DNA from: DASUHT01 sp038230835
GTDB taxonomy: Bacteria; Actinomycetota; Thermoleophilia; Gaiellales; JAICJC01
Assembly (NCBI GenBank): GCA_038230835.1
Contig: JBBRMM010000025.1
Span: 1 to 48,123 of the forward strand
Length of the DNA: 48,123 bases
Direction: 5' to 3'
Part shown: positions 7,755 to 15,783 of the stretch, in pieces
Layout of the letters: each line of letters starts with the position of its first letter
Position numbering within the stretch: position 1 is the stretch's first letter
Program-made: the position numbers and the translations under genes
Notes under the pieces: model-generated
The model's input: only the letters and a program-made list of their open reading frames with translations
What the model was told of the DNA's origin: nothing
The model's database searches: none

Positions 7755-8632
7755 GCGCAGCCGGGGATGCCGGCGGCCAGGGCAGCCGAGTGCGCGTGCG
7801 CGGTCTCGGCCTTGAGCTGGGCGAGGCTGTTCTGGAGCGTCGAGACGTCGTTGATGGCGGCAGCCTTGCCGACGGCGTCCAGATACTGCTTGGCGAGCTG
7901 CTGGGTGTCGATCCAGGGCTGGATGGAGGCGACCGACGCTGCCGACGGCTTTGGTTGCGCCAGCACGTCGCGCAGCTCCTGGTCGAACAGCGGGTCGGCC
8001 TGCCTGGCGTAGGTGGCAAGGTCACTCGTCTGAGCCGGCTTCCGGAGCTGCTGGATGGCCGCGGTCGCCGCGTAGCACTCGCTTGCGATGGTCTGGTGGT
8101 AGTCGGCGGGTGAGGTCGGCGGCGTGGACGTGTCCACGCTCAGTGCACATTGCGTCATGCTCAAGCCGACGGCGATCCCGCTCACCTGTGCGGCCAGGGC
8201 GAACGCGTGACCGGCGTCGGCGCGCACGGCACCTGAATCCTTCCCGATCGTGTGCGTCTCGAATGCCTGAATGATCGGGCGCTCCTTCGAGATGATGCCC
8301 ACCAGGCGCCCGAACCGTGTCTTGTCGGTGGCAGATGGGTGGAGCCTGTGGAGCGCGCCGACCTCGCGATCGTAGGCGGCGACCAGCGCCGTGAATCCGG
8401 CTCTCGGCGACTTCGAGATCTGATGTGAGGCGACGTTGGCCTGGTGGTTGAACGTCGTGCAGACCGCGTCCCCGCGGGTCGCCAGCGTCGCCGAGTCCAG
8501 AGTTGTGGATGCTGCGCTCGACCCACCGCACGCCGCTGCGGCAACGGCGAGCGCGCCGGCCGCGACCAGCGTGGCCAGGCGGCGAGCTGGTCCGGTCGGA
8601 CGCAACGAGGAGCGGCGTGTCGGAGCGTTCAC
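7748..8632 (-). CDS. Putative secreted lipoprotein of unknown function
   Basis: 294 aa from a GTG start. There is a basic N-terminus, then a hydrophobic stretch ending in a lipobox-like AVAAAC followed by GGSS, so signal peptidase II cleavage and lipid attachment to Cys are expected. The mature part is mostly alpha-helical-looking and Ala/Gln-rich, with four further cysteines (in DAVCTT, MTQCAL, SECYAA and the C-terminal PGCAG) that could form disulfides outside the membrane. I do not recognise the family. It lies between the DNA glycosylase gene and the metB-like gene on the same strand. Confidence 0.7.
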   Translation of the reverse strand: MNAPTRRSSLRPTGPARRLATLVAAGALAVAAAACGGSSAASTTLDSATLATRGDAVCTTFNHQANVASHQISKSPRAGFTALVAAYDREVGALHRLHPSATDKTRFGRLVGIISKERPIIQAFETHTIGKDSGAVRADAGHAFALAAQVSGIAVGLSMTQCALSVDTSTPPTSPADYHQTIASECYAATAAIQQLRKPAQTSDLATYARQADPLFDQELRDVLAQPKPSAASVASIQPWIDTQQLAKQYLDAVGKAAAINDVSTLQNSLAQLKAETAHAHSAALAAGIPGCAG

Positions 8633-8694
8633 GTAGCGGCTATCGACACCTCCGGCGATGGACTGAAGACCGAGTTACCGGCCGGGTCGAGGGC

Positions 8695-9810
8695 TCACGT
8701 GTCCAGGCCGAGCACGCCCGCCAGCCGTTCGAGTGCCCGTTCGAACGGTGCGGTACTGCGAAATCCGCGTTCGGGATGGTACGCGCGGACGAGCAGCCGG
8801 CCGCCGGCGCGGTCGGCCTTGAGGTCGGCGCGGCCGACGATCCGATCGCGATGCAGCAGCGGTAAGACGTAGTAGCCGTACTGCCGCTGTGGGGCAGGTT
8901 TGTAGACCTCGATCAGGTGATCGAAGCCCAGCACGCGGCGCGCGAACGGCCTGTCCCAGAGCAGATTGTCGAACGGCGAGAGCAGCACGCACGGGGTCGG
9001 TTCGGCGTCGAAGCGGGTTCCCGGCAGCACCAGGACGGGTGCGTCTCCGTCGTCGACCGCCACCCGCTCGAGCTCACCGGCCGTCACCAGTGCCTCGACG
9101 TGCGGCCGGATTGCGGCCACCCCTCCGCGCAGCCGCCAGTGCTCGACGACGCCGGCCTCGGTCAGCGCACCTCGTGCCGTGACCGCCCGCAGCACGAGTG
9201 CCCGCCGATGAGCGGCGCCCGAGAGCACCGGTGCTCCCAGCAACGCCTCCGGGATCACCCGCTCGGGTAGGTCGTACAGCCGCTGAAAGCCCTGCCGCCC
9301 GGCGATCACCAGCTCGCCCGCCGTCCACAGCGCTTCCAGCATGCGCTTGGCGGGCTTGAGGTTCCACATCCCGCCCGATCCGCTGCCCTCGAAGTCTCGC
9401 GAACCAAGCGGGCCACGTTGGCGGATGTCGCCCATCACCCGCTCGGCGAGCGCGGGATCGGAGTCGATGATCGGCCCCCACCAGCGATGCACGCGCCCGT
9501 CGATCATCTGGCGGCGAAGGAGCGGCCAGTCGTCGATGTGCAGCAGGCACGCCTCGTGCGCCCAGTATTCGAACAGGCGGCCGGCGCCCAGCAGCTTCGA
9601 CACGGTCCCGGCGGGGTACCCGCCGACCCGCGAGGTGAGCGCAAGCCGGTGGCTGCGGGCGACGGTGGAGATCGAGTCCAGCTGCACCGCGCCCAGCCGT
9701 TCGACCACCGCCTCGACCTCGCTTGGGCGGGCGGCGCGCGCCCGGCCGGCGTAGCCCTGCCGGGCGACGACCAGGCGGCGGAGCGCTGCGACCGGGACTG
9801 TCCGGGTCAA
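8695..9810 (-). CDS. YcaQ/AlkX-type winged-helix DNA glycosylase
   Basis: 371 aa, matching the winged-helix HTH_42/YcaQ family, whose characterised members unhook DNA interstrand crosslinks and remove bulky alkyl adducts. The catalytic QxD motif is visible as AVQLDSIS near residue 40, followed by ARSHRLALTSR. Other family signatures are the FEYWAHEACLL segment and, near the C-terminus, LLSPFDNLLWDR and GYYVLPLL. The start is TTG, overlapping the upstream CBS stop as TTGA. The repair role is from family knowledge; the operon partner (transsulfuration) does not explain it. Confidence 0.85.
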   Translation of the reverse strand: MTRTVPVAALRRLVVARQGYAGRARAARPSEVEAVVERLGAVQLDSISTVARSHRLALTSRVGGYPAGTVSKLLGAGRLFEYWAHEACLLHIDDWPLLRRQMIDGRVHRWWGPIIDSDPALAERVMGDIRQRGPLGSRDFEGSGSGGMWNLKPAKRMLEALWTAGELVIAGRQGFQRLYDLPERVIPEALLGAPVLSGAAHRRALVLRAVTARGALTEAGVVEHWRLRGGVAAIRPHVEALVTAGELERVAVDDGDAPVLVLPGTRFDAEPTPCVLLSPFDNLLWDRPFARRVLGFDHLIEVYKPAPQRQYGYYVLPLLHRDRIVGRADLKADRAGGRLLVRAYHPERGFRSTAPFERALERLAGVLGLDT

Positions 9811-11201
9811 GACCCGTTTCGGTGGGCTGCGAGGTACTCGAGCAGGTCGGAGCGTGTGAGCATGCCGGCGGCTCGACCCTGGGCAGCCACAACCACGGCA
9901 GGGCTGCCGGCGGTCAGGTCGGCGAAAACGCGGTCGACCGACTCCGTCGCCTCCACCACGTGCAGCGGCGGCTGCATTGCCGCCGCGACTCCATCTTCGA
10001 GTGCATCAGGATTCTTGAACACCCGGTCGAGCAAACCGCGTTCGTGCAGAGAGCCGACCAGATCCTCGAGCCCCGCCGGCTGCCGGCGCACAACAGGGAG
10101 CTGCGAGATCGAGTAGCGCTGCATCAATTCGATCGCCTCCCCCACTCGGTGGTCGGCCTCGATCACCACCAGTTCCGGCAGCCCAGTGTGCTCGCCGCGC
10201 ACGAAGCGCAGCACCTCGGCCACGGTGGGCGCCGGAGCCGAGCGCTCGAGGAACCCGTGCTCGAGCATGTAGTTGTCGTCGTAGAACTTGCTCAGGTAGG
10301 CCCGGCCCGAGTCGGGGATGAGCGTCGCGACGGTCGCCTCCGACCCCAGTCCCGCGGCGGTGGCGAGCGCGGCGAACACGGCTGTACCGCCCGATCCGCC
10401 CACCAGCCATCCCTCTTCGCGGGCGAGCCGCCGGGCGGTCACGAAGGAGTCGCGGTCGGACACGGTGACGAACTCGTCGACCAGTGTCAGATCCATGGTG
10501 GCAGGGTAGAAGTCCTCCCCGATGCCCTCCACCAGGTAGGGGTGCACGTCGGCCGGCTGCGAGTAGATCGAGCCCTCCGGGTCGGCACCGACCACGCGCA
10601 GGTCAGGCTTTTGCTCCTTGAGGTAGCGAGCCGTGCCGGACACCGTGCCGCCGGTGCCCAGGGCGATCACCAGCGCGTCCAGCTCCCCTCCGGTCTGCTC
10701 CCAGATCTCAGGCCCGGTGGTGTCGTAGTGGGCCTCGGGGTTGGCCATGTTCGCGTACTGGTTGGGCTTGAAGCCGCCCGGGATCTCCTCGGCGAGGCGA
10801 TCGGAGACCGAGTAGTAGCTTTCGGGTGATTCGGGCTCGACGGCGGTCGGGCAGATCACGACCTCGGCGCCGTATGCGCGCAGCAGCGAGATCTTCTCGC
10901 GACTCATCTTGTCGGGCATGACGAAGATGCAGCGGTAGCCCTTGATCGCCGCGGCGATCGCCAAGCCGACTCCGGTGTTGCCGGAGGTCGGTTCGACGAT
11001 CGTGCCACCGGGGCGCAGCCGCCCGTCGCGCTCGGCGGCCTCGATCATCGGCAGGCCGATCCGGTCCTTCACCGACCCCCCGGGATTCAGGTACTCCAGC
11101 TTGGCCACCACCGTCGCCTCGATACCGCGCGTGAGGCGCTGGAGACGGACCAGCGGCGTGTTGCCGACCAGGTCGAGCACGGTGGGGTAGACGCGGGGCA
11201 C
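9807..11201 (-). CDS. cbs: Cystathionine beta-synthase with C-terminal CBS domain pair
   Basis: Condenses serine (or O-acetylserine) with homocysteine to cystathionine using PLP. The N-terminal fold-type II domain shows VGNTPLVRL, the PLP lysine in GGSVKDR (about residue 45), PTSGNTGVGLA and GTGGT. The last ~130 residues form two CBS domains (ISQLPVVR and AAGMLTRSDLLEYL). I chose the GTG at 11201 (464 aa): the longer in-frame ORF adds a poor N-terminus, and a -10 TAGACT lies 7 nt upstream of this GTG, implying a leaderless mRNA. First gene of the minus-strand sulfur/repair block, divergent from the cyclase gene. Confidence 0.9.
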   Translation of the reverse strand: MPRVYPTVLDLVGNTPLVRLQRLTRGIEATVVAKLEYLNPGGSVKDRIGLPMIEAAERDGRLRPGGTIVEPTSGNTGVGLAIAAAIKGYRCIFVMPDKMSREKISLLRAYGAEVVICPTAVEPESPESYYSVSDRLAEEIPGGFKPNQYANMANPEAHYDTTGPEIWEQTGGELDALVIALGTGGTVSGTARYLKEQKPDLRVVGADPEGSIYSQPADVHPYLVEGIGEDFYPATMDLTLVDEFVTVSDRDSFVTARRLAREEGWLVGGSGGTAVFAALATAAGLGSEATVATLIPDSGRAYLSKFYDDNYMLEHGFLERSAPAPTVAEVLRFVRGEHTGLPELVVIEADHRVGEAIELMQRYSISQLPVVRRQPAGLEDLVGSLHERGLLDRVFKNPDALEDGVAAAMQPPLHVVEATESVDRVFADLTAGSPAVVVAAQGRAAGMLTRSDLLEYLAAHRNGS

Positions 11202-11208
11202 CGGCCGC

Positions 11209-11235
11209 AGTCTAGTGGTGGCGGCACAGTAAACT
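11209..11235. promoter_or_regulatory. Divergent leaderless promoters (cbs / cyclase)
   Basis: On the minus strand TAGACT (11214-11209) sits 7 nt before the cbs GTG. On the plus strand TAAACT (11230-11235) sits 6 nt before the cyclase ATG. The two -10 elements are 15 bp apart, so the promoters share their upstream DNA and may be coregulated. No strong -35 is visible for either. Confidence 0.5.
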
Positions 11236-11241
11236 TCGGCG

Positions 11242-14200
11242 ATGGGCGCTCGTGACGAACGTATCGAGGACACCCGGGCGGGGTCCCGCACACGAAAGAC
11301 CGTGAGCGTGCTCTTCTGCGATGCCGTGGGATCGACCGAGATCGCCGGGCAGCTCGACCCCGAGACGCTGCAGCACCTGATGCAGCGCTACTTCGATGAG
11401 ATGCGCACAGTCATCGAGCGGCACGGCGGCACGGTGGAGAAGTACATCGGCGACGCCGTGATGGCGGTCTTCGGCGTGCCGGTGCTGCACGAGGACGACG
11501 CGCTGCGGGCGGTGCGGGCAGCGCTTGAGATGCAGGACGCGATGGGTGACCTGAACGCCGGCCTGGAACGCCGGTTCGGCGTTTCGCTGGCGATCAGGGT
11601 GGGGGTGAACACCGGCGAGGTGGTCAGCGCCGGCGACGCACACGGCCATGGCCTGGTGGCCGGCGATCAGGTCAACCTGGCGGCGCGGCTTCAGGCTGTC
11701 GCGGCCCCCGGCGCGGTCGTGATCGGCTCCCAGACAAGGCGGCTGGTGCGCCACGCGGTTCGCCTGCGCTCGCTGGGCCGCGTCGACCTGCGCGGAGCCG
11801 CACAGCCGCTGCGCATATGGCAGGCCGAGGCGATGCTCGCCCACCGGCCGGCGGCGAGCCGGGTGGAGCGCACACCGCTCGTCGGCCGTGCGCGCGAGCT
11901 GCGCATGCTGCGGGCGCGCTTCCGGCGCTGCACCGAGGCCGGCCGCGGCGCGACCGTGACGGTGGCCGGCCCGGCGGGGATCGGCAAGTCGCGGCTCGTC
12001 CGCGAGTTGCTCGGCGAGGTGGGCGACCGCGCGCATGTAGTGATCGGACGCTGCCTACCGTACGGCGATGGCATCACCTACTCGGCGCTGGCCGAGATCG
12101 TCGATCAGCTCTCCGGCGGCCGTGGGCGTGATGGTCTGGAGCGGCTGGTGGCCGGCGACCCCCGCGCACGGCAAGTTGCCACGTCGGTGTGGGCGATCGT
12201 CGGAGGTGGTGATCCGGGCTCGTCCAACGACGCCGGCTGGGCGGTTCGCAGGCTGTTGGAGGCTTGTGCCCGCAGCCATCCGCTGGTGGTCGTCTTCGAC
12301 GACGTGCACTGGGCGGAGGATCCGCTGCTCGACCTGATCGAGCAGCTGTCCTCCTCGATCGAGCGCGCGTCGGTGATGCTGATCTGCACCTGCCGGCCCG
12401 AGCTGCTCGACCGCCGGCCCGGCTGGGCCTCAGCGCACGCGCGCCGCTCGGTGGTGACGCTCGGCCCGCTGTCGGCCTCCGAGTCGGAGCGGATGCTGCG
12501 CCGGCTTGCCCCTCGCCCTTCCGGCGCTCAGCGGCGAGACGAGATCCTCGGCGCGGCCGAGGGGAACCCGCTCTTCCTCGAGCAGTATGTGGCCATGCGC
12601 GCCGACGATCCGACGCGCGGAGCACCCCCGACCATCCAGGCTCTGCTCGCGGCCCGGATCGACAGTCTGCCTGAGCCCGAGCGGCGCGTGATCGGTGCAG
12701 CGGCGGTCGAGGGGCGCAGCTTTCACGTGGGGGCGGTGCGCACGCTGCTCGCCGGGCACGAGCCGGAGGCGATCGATGGAGCGCTCGCTGAGCTGGTGCG
12801 GCGCGAGCTGGTGCGTCCGGCCGCCGCCGAGGTACCCAGCGATCGTGGGTTCCGCTTCACGCACATCCTCATCCGCGATGCCTCCTACGATCTGCTCCCG
12901 AAGGCGGCTCGGGCCGAGATGCACGAGGTATTCGCAGGCTGGCTGGCGCGCGTCGACCGGCCGCGGCGGGAGTTGGACGAGATCGTCGGCTATCACCTGG
13001 AGCGCGCCTTTCGCTACCGGGAGGAGCTCGGCCGCGTCGAGCGGGCGTCGGAGCGGGGTCTGGCCGAGCGCGCCGCCGACCACCTGGCCACGGCGGGCCG
13101 GCGGGCGCTGATCGCGGGCGACCGCCACGGCGCCGCGACGCTGCTGCGACGCGCGGCCGGACTGCGGGCCGGCGACGATCTCGGCCGGGCCGCGGTGCTG
13201 ATCGATCTCGGTGGGGCGCTGCGCGAGGCCGGCAAGTTCACGGATGCCGAATCGACACTCGCTGACGCGCTGCGGATGGCGGTGGACGGGGGCGACCGGG
13301 TGCTCGAGGCGCGTGCCCAGGTCGAGCGGCTGCTGGCCCGCCTGCAGGTCGATCCCGACAGCGTCGCCCGGTTGGTGGCGCGCCAGGGTGAGCGGCTGGA
13401 GGCGAGTCTGGCGGCCGGGGGCGACCATGGTGGGCTGGCGCGGCTGTGGGATCTCCGCGCGTTGCTGTCGTGGATCCGCTGCCGGGCGGGCGACGCGGAG
13501 GTGTGCTGGAGGCGCGCGGGCGCGGAGGCGCAGCTGGCCGGCGACGAACGGATCGCCTCCGATGCGCTGGGCTGGGAGGCGTCGGCGATGGACTTCGGTC
13601 CGACGCCGACTGACAAGGGGATCGCGCGGTGCCGGGAGATCATCCGCCTGCTTCAGAACGACCGGTGGGCGGCGTCGCTCGCCGCGCATCCGCTGGCGGG
13701 TCTCTACGCCATGCAAGGCCGTGGAGCCGAAGCTCTTCGTCTGCTCGACGAGTCGAACGCCGAGTTGGCCGAGTTCGGCCCGACGGTCGACGCCGCGGTG
13801 TCGCACGCCGAGGCCAGCGTCGGTCTGCTGGGTGGCCCGCTGGATCGCGCCGAGCGGCACCTGAGGACGGGCATTCGCGAACTCGAGCGGATGGGTGAGC
13901 GGGCGGTGCTCGCCACCACGGAGGGCTATCTGGCTCAGGTGCTCCTGCTGGGGGGACGTGAGCTCGCTGCGGCGAGGTGCGCGGGGCGGTGCGCCACCCT
14001 GGCGACGGCCGACGACATCTCGGCGCAGGTGATCTGGCGCACCGTGCGCGGCCGCATCCTGGCCGGGCGCGGCGACCGCTCGGGCCTGCGGCTCGCCTCA
14101 GAGGCGGTCGATCTGGCCGCCACCACCGACTGGGTCTCGGCCCACGCCGACGCACTGCTCGACCAGAGCGCGGTTCACGCCCGGTTGGGGCAGGAGCGGG

Positions 14201-14307
14201 ACGCGGAGCTGGCCGCCCGCGCCGCCGGTGAGCTCTATCGCCAGAAGGGTCATGTCGTCGGCATGCGTCGAGCGGCTGCACCGCTGGCGATCCGCACCGT
14301 GGCGTGA
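11242..14307 (+). CDS. Class III adenylate/guanylate cyclase fused to AAA-type ATPase and TPR region
   Basis: 1021 aa. Residues ~20-195 form a class III cyclase domain with metal-binding Asp27 (FCDAVGST) and Asp71 (YIGDAVM), Lys67, and transition-state Asn145/Arg149 (DQVNLAARL), so it looks catalytically complete and ATP-preferring by its lysine. Then a STAND-like ATPase module: Walker A GPAGIGKS at 243-250 and Walker B VVVFDDVHWAED. The remainder is helical TPR-like repeats. Such fusions are common in actinobacteria and may act as signal-gated cyclases; the stimulus is unknown. The ATG is 6 nt after a -10, so it is probably leaderless. Confidence 0.9.
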   Translation: MGARDERIEDTRAGSRTRKTVSVLFCDAVGSTEIAGQLDPETLQHLMQRYFDEMRTVIERHGGTVEKYIGDAVMAVFGVPVLHEDDALRAVRAALEMQDAMGDLNAGLERRFGVSLAIRVGVNTGEVVSAGDAHGHGLVAGDQVNLAARLQAVAAPGAVVIGSQTRRLVRHAVRLRSLGRVDLRGAAQPLRIWQAEAMLAHRPAASRVERTPLVGRARELRMLRARFRRCTEAGRGATVTVAGPAGIGKSRLVRELLGEVGDRAHVVIGRCLPYGDGITYSALAEIVDQLSGGRGRDGLERLVAGDPRARQVATSVWAIVGGGDPGSSNDAGWAVRRLLEACARSHPLVVVFDDVHWAEDPLLDLIEQLSSSIERASVMLICTCRPELLDRRPGWASAHARRSVVTLGPLSASESERMLRRLAPRPSGAQRRDEILGAAEGNPLFLEQYVAMRADDPTRGAPPTIQALLAARIDSLPEPERRVIGAAAVEGRSFHVGAVRTLLAGHEPEAIDGALAELVRRELVRPAAAEVPSDRGFRFTHILIRDASYDLLPKAARAEMHEVFAGWLARVDRPRRELDEIVGYHLERAFRYREELGRVERASERGLAERAADHLATAGRRALIAGDRHGAATLLRRAAGLRAGDDLGRAAVLIDLGGALREAGKFTDAESTLADALRMAVDGGDRVLEARAQVERLLARLQVDPDSVARLVARQGERLEASLAAGGDHGGLARLWDLRALLSWIRCRAGDAEVCWRRAGAEAQLAGDERIASDALGWEASAMDFGPTPTDKGIARCREIIRLLQNDRWAASLAAHPLAGLYAMQGRGAEALRLLDESNAELAEFGPTVDAAVSHAEASVGLLGGPLDRAERHLRTGIRELERMGERAVLATTEGYLAQVLLLGGRELAAARCAGRCATLATADDISAQVIWRTVRGRILAGRGDRSGLRLASEAVDLAATTDWVSAHADALLDQSAVHARLGQERDAELAARAAGELYRQKGHVVGMRRAAAPLAIRTVA

Positions 14308-14346
14308 GACACTCGCATTCGAGACCAAACAGGGGAGGAGTGTCAG

Positions 14347-14691
14347 ATGGCGATGGGTCCCAGGTTCAAATCTCCGCTGCCGCTGGCGGCGGCCGGGCAC
14401 GAGGTGATGGCCAGCGGCCCGATCGACTGGCAGAAGGGCGACGTGTCGGTGCGGATCGACATCGTGGTGCGTCAGAAGCCGAACGGCTCGGCGCACGCTT
14501 CCTCTCCGCCGGTCTTCATGCGGCCCCAGCCCGAGTGGGCGTTGTGCGCGGTCACCGTGCCACAGGGTGGCAGCGTCACCCAGGCCACGCTCGTTGCGGG
14601 CCCCGCCAGGGGCATCGGCGCCGCCACGTTCACGGAGGCCGACGGATCCACCAGGTTGGTGAGCTGGAAGCAGGACATCGTCCTGGTCTAG
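14347..14691 (+). CDS. Conserved-looking hypothetical protein, small
   Basis: 114 aa, preceded by a good GGGGAGGAG ribosome site 6 nt before the ATG. The sequence is globular without signal peptide or membrane helix: it starts MAMGPRFKS, has DWQKGDVSVRIDIVV in the middle and ends in SWKQDIVLV, suggesting a small beta-rich protein. I recognise no family. It is 39 nt downstream of the cyclase gene and likely cotranscribed, and convergent with the M55 peptidase gene. Confidence 0.65.
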   Translation: MAMGPRFKSPLPLAAAGHEVMASGPIDWQKGDVSVRIDIVVRQKPNGSAHASSPPVFMRPQPEWALCAVTVPQGGSVTQATLVAGPARGIGAATFTEADGSTRLVSWKQDIVLV

Positions 14692-14704
14692 TGGGGGCTC
14701 GTCC

Positions 14705-15532
14705 TCATTCAGGGTCGCGGTGGGCGAAGTAGAACGCCTTCCAGACGGTCCACCAGTCGTCCCCGTGGACCACGATCGTCCGCGAGTCGATGACCTCGAC
14801 GTCGCCGCGGTGCCGGTACTGCTCGGTCTGGTCCGGGGTGGCCAACTCGACCTCGATCGCGCACGGCCGGCCCGGGTCGTACGGTGTCACCGCCGAGAGG
14901 TGGGCCAGCGCGGTCTGCGCTCCCGCCTCGATCATCGCCCGGGCGGTGGCGGGGGTCCTGTGACGGGCGCTGAACCTGCCCAGGCTCTGCTTGACGGCCA
15001 CGGTGGTGAGGCGGTCGCCGAGCAACTCGACACCCTCCCGGCAGGTCGCCTCGTCGCCGGTCACCAGCAGCACCGGGCATCCCCAGGTGCCGCACAGCGC
15101 GGCGTTGATGCCGGTCTCACCGACCAGGCGCCCGTTGAAGCGCAGATTCCGCCAGTCCGTGCCCGAGACGGTGTGGCTCATCCCTCCGTCGGCGGTGCCT
15201 GCCATCGCGTGCATGGCGACGAAGAGCGCCGCGTCGCATCCGCGTTCGAGGATCTCGGTGTACTCCGTCCACTCCTTTTGGACGACGAATTCGCAGCCCG
15301 GGTCGAGCCGGTCGGGAATCAGCGAGTTGAAGTTCCACCCGCCGCCGGCTCCGTGACAGTCCATGACCACGATCTCGGTCGCCCCGCCCGCCCGCGCGCC
15401 GCGCACGGCGGCGTTGATCTCCTCGGTGTACAGCACGCGGCCTTCCTCGTACATGGGATCGCCGCCGCTCACCTGGTGCCAGTTGGTGATTCCGGCCACG
15501 CCTTCCATGTCGCTGACGATGAACACCCGCAT
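14705..15532 (-). CDS. dppA: M55 family D-aminopeptidase (DppA-like)
   Basis: A zinc peptidase of family M55, whose DppA prototype removes N-terminal D-amino acids, for example D-Ala from D-Ala-D-Ala. The metal-binding set is visible: SDMEG at residues 7-11, DCHGAG around 59, VAMHAMAG around 105 and NAALCGTWG. The length of 275 aa matches. A -10-like TAGGCT lies 11 nt before the ATG. It is divergent from RNA element copy 2 and its promoter, which occupy the space up to the dehydrogenase gene. Confidence 0.9.
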   Translation of the reverse strand: MRVFIVSDMEGVAGITNWHQVSGGDPMYEEGRVLYTEEINAAVRGARAGGATEIVVMDCHGAGGGWNFNSLIPDRLDPGCEFVVQKEWTEYTEILERGCDAALFVAMHAMAGTADGGMSHTVSGTDWRNLRFNGRLVGETGINAALCGTWGCPVLLVTGDEATCREGVELLGDRLTTVAVKQSLGRFSARHRTPATARAMIEAGAQTALAHLSAVTPYDPGRPCAIEVELATPDQTEQYRHRGDVEVIDSRTIVVHGDDWWTVWKAFYFAHRDPE

Positions 15533-15557
15533 TTCGAGGCGGGAGCCTACCGGAACC

Positions 15558-15610
15558 TCGCAAACTGCGTGAAATTCCCGGTTGCATCCTCCGCTCGGGT
15601 GCTCTAGCTT
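15558..15610 (+). promoter_or_regulatory. Promoter of RNA element copy 2, with upstream palindrome
   Basis: -35 TTGCAT (15582-15587), 17-nt spacer, -10 TAGCTT (15605-15610). The upstream palindrome CGCA-N3-TGCG and GAAATTC (15558-15577) are spaced exactly as at copy 1. The three central palindrome bases are GTT in copy 1 and AAC here. The predicted transcription start is near 15617, at the first base of the conserved RNA. Confidence 0.65.
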
Positions 15611-15616
15611 GACTTC

Positions 15617-15730
15617 TGCGCCGCCCAGGGCAGCCGACTAGGTCGAAACCGGGCGGAGGGATCGTAGGGGTGACCCGAAAGTTCTCTCGCCCGGCGGACG
15701 AAAGGTCAGCCGGGGCGGCGAATCTTTTTT
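15617..15730 (+). ncRNA. Structured RNA candidate, copy 2, with terminator-like end
   Basis: The partner of the element at 3941-4043 (10 differences in 103 nt). The closing stem CGCCGCCC (15619-15626) pairs with GGGGCGGCG (15712-15720) and is followed at once by AATCTTTTTT, so the closing stem plus U-run would end the transcript at about 114 nt. The GNRA hairpin is GGG-GUGA-CCC at 15667-15676; the CCGGC/GCCGG hairpin is unchanged. A separate -10 (TACACT) directly before the downstream dehydrogenase gene suggests the RNA is an independent transcript, though read-through control of that gene remains possible. It does not match any RNA family I can name with confidence. Confidence 0.68.
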
Positions 15731-15783
15731 CTCCCCTGGCCGAGTCCGGAGACACGTCGGCCGATCGTCTACACTCGCCCGCC

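Noticed and set aside
12430..13860. 476-codon minus-strand open frame opposite the cyclase gene
   Set aside because: Antisense shadow: low-complexity Arg/Gln-rich product, no start signals, and the plus-strand protein has clear domains.
15617..15720. Assignment of the twin RNA to the ydaO (c-di-AMP) class because of GUCAGC near the closing stem
   Set aside because: Too short (103 nt) and lacking the paired pseudo-symmetric cores and the GGGGAACC-type element; only a short string matches.
15670..15783. N-terminal extension of the dehydrogenase into RNA element copy 2
   Set aside because: The extension translates the RNA element; the ATG at 15784 has a -10 at leaderless distance and aligns with the family start.
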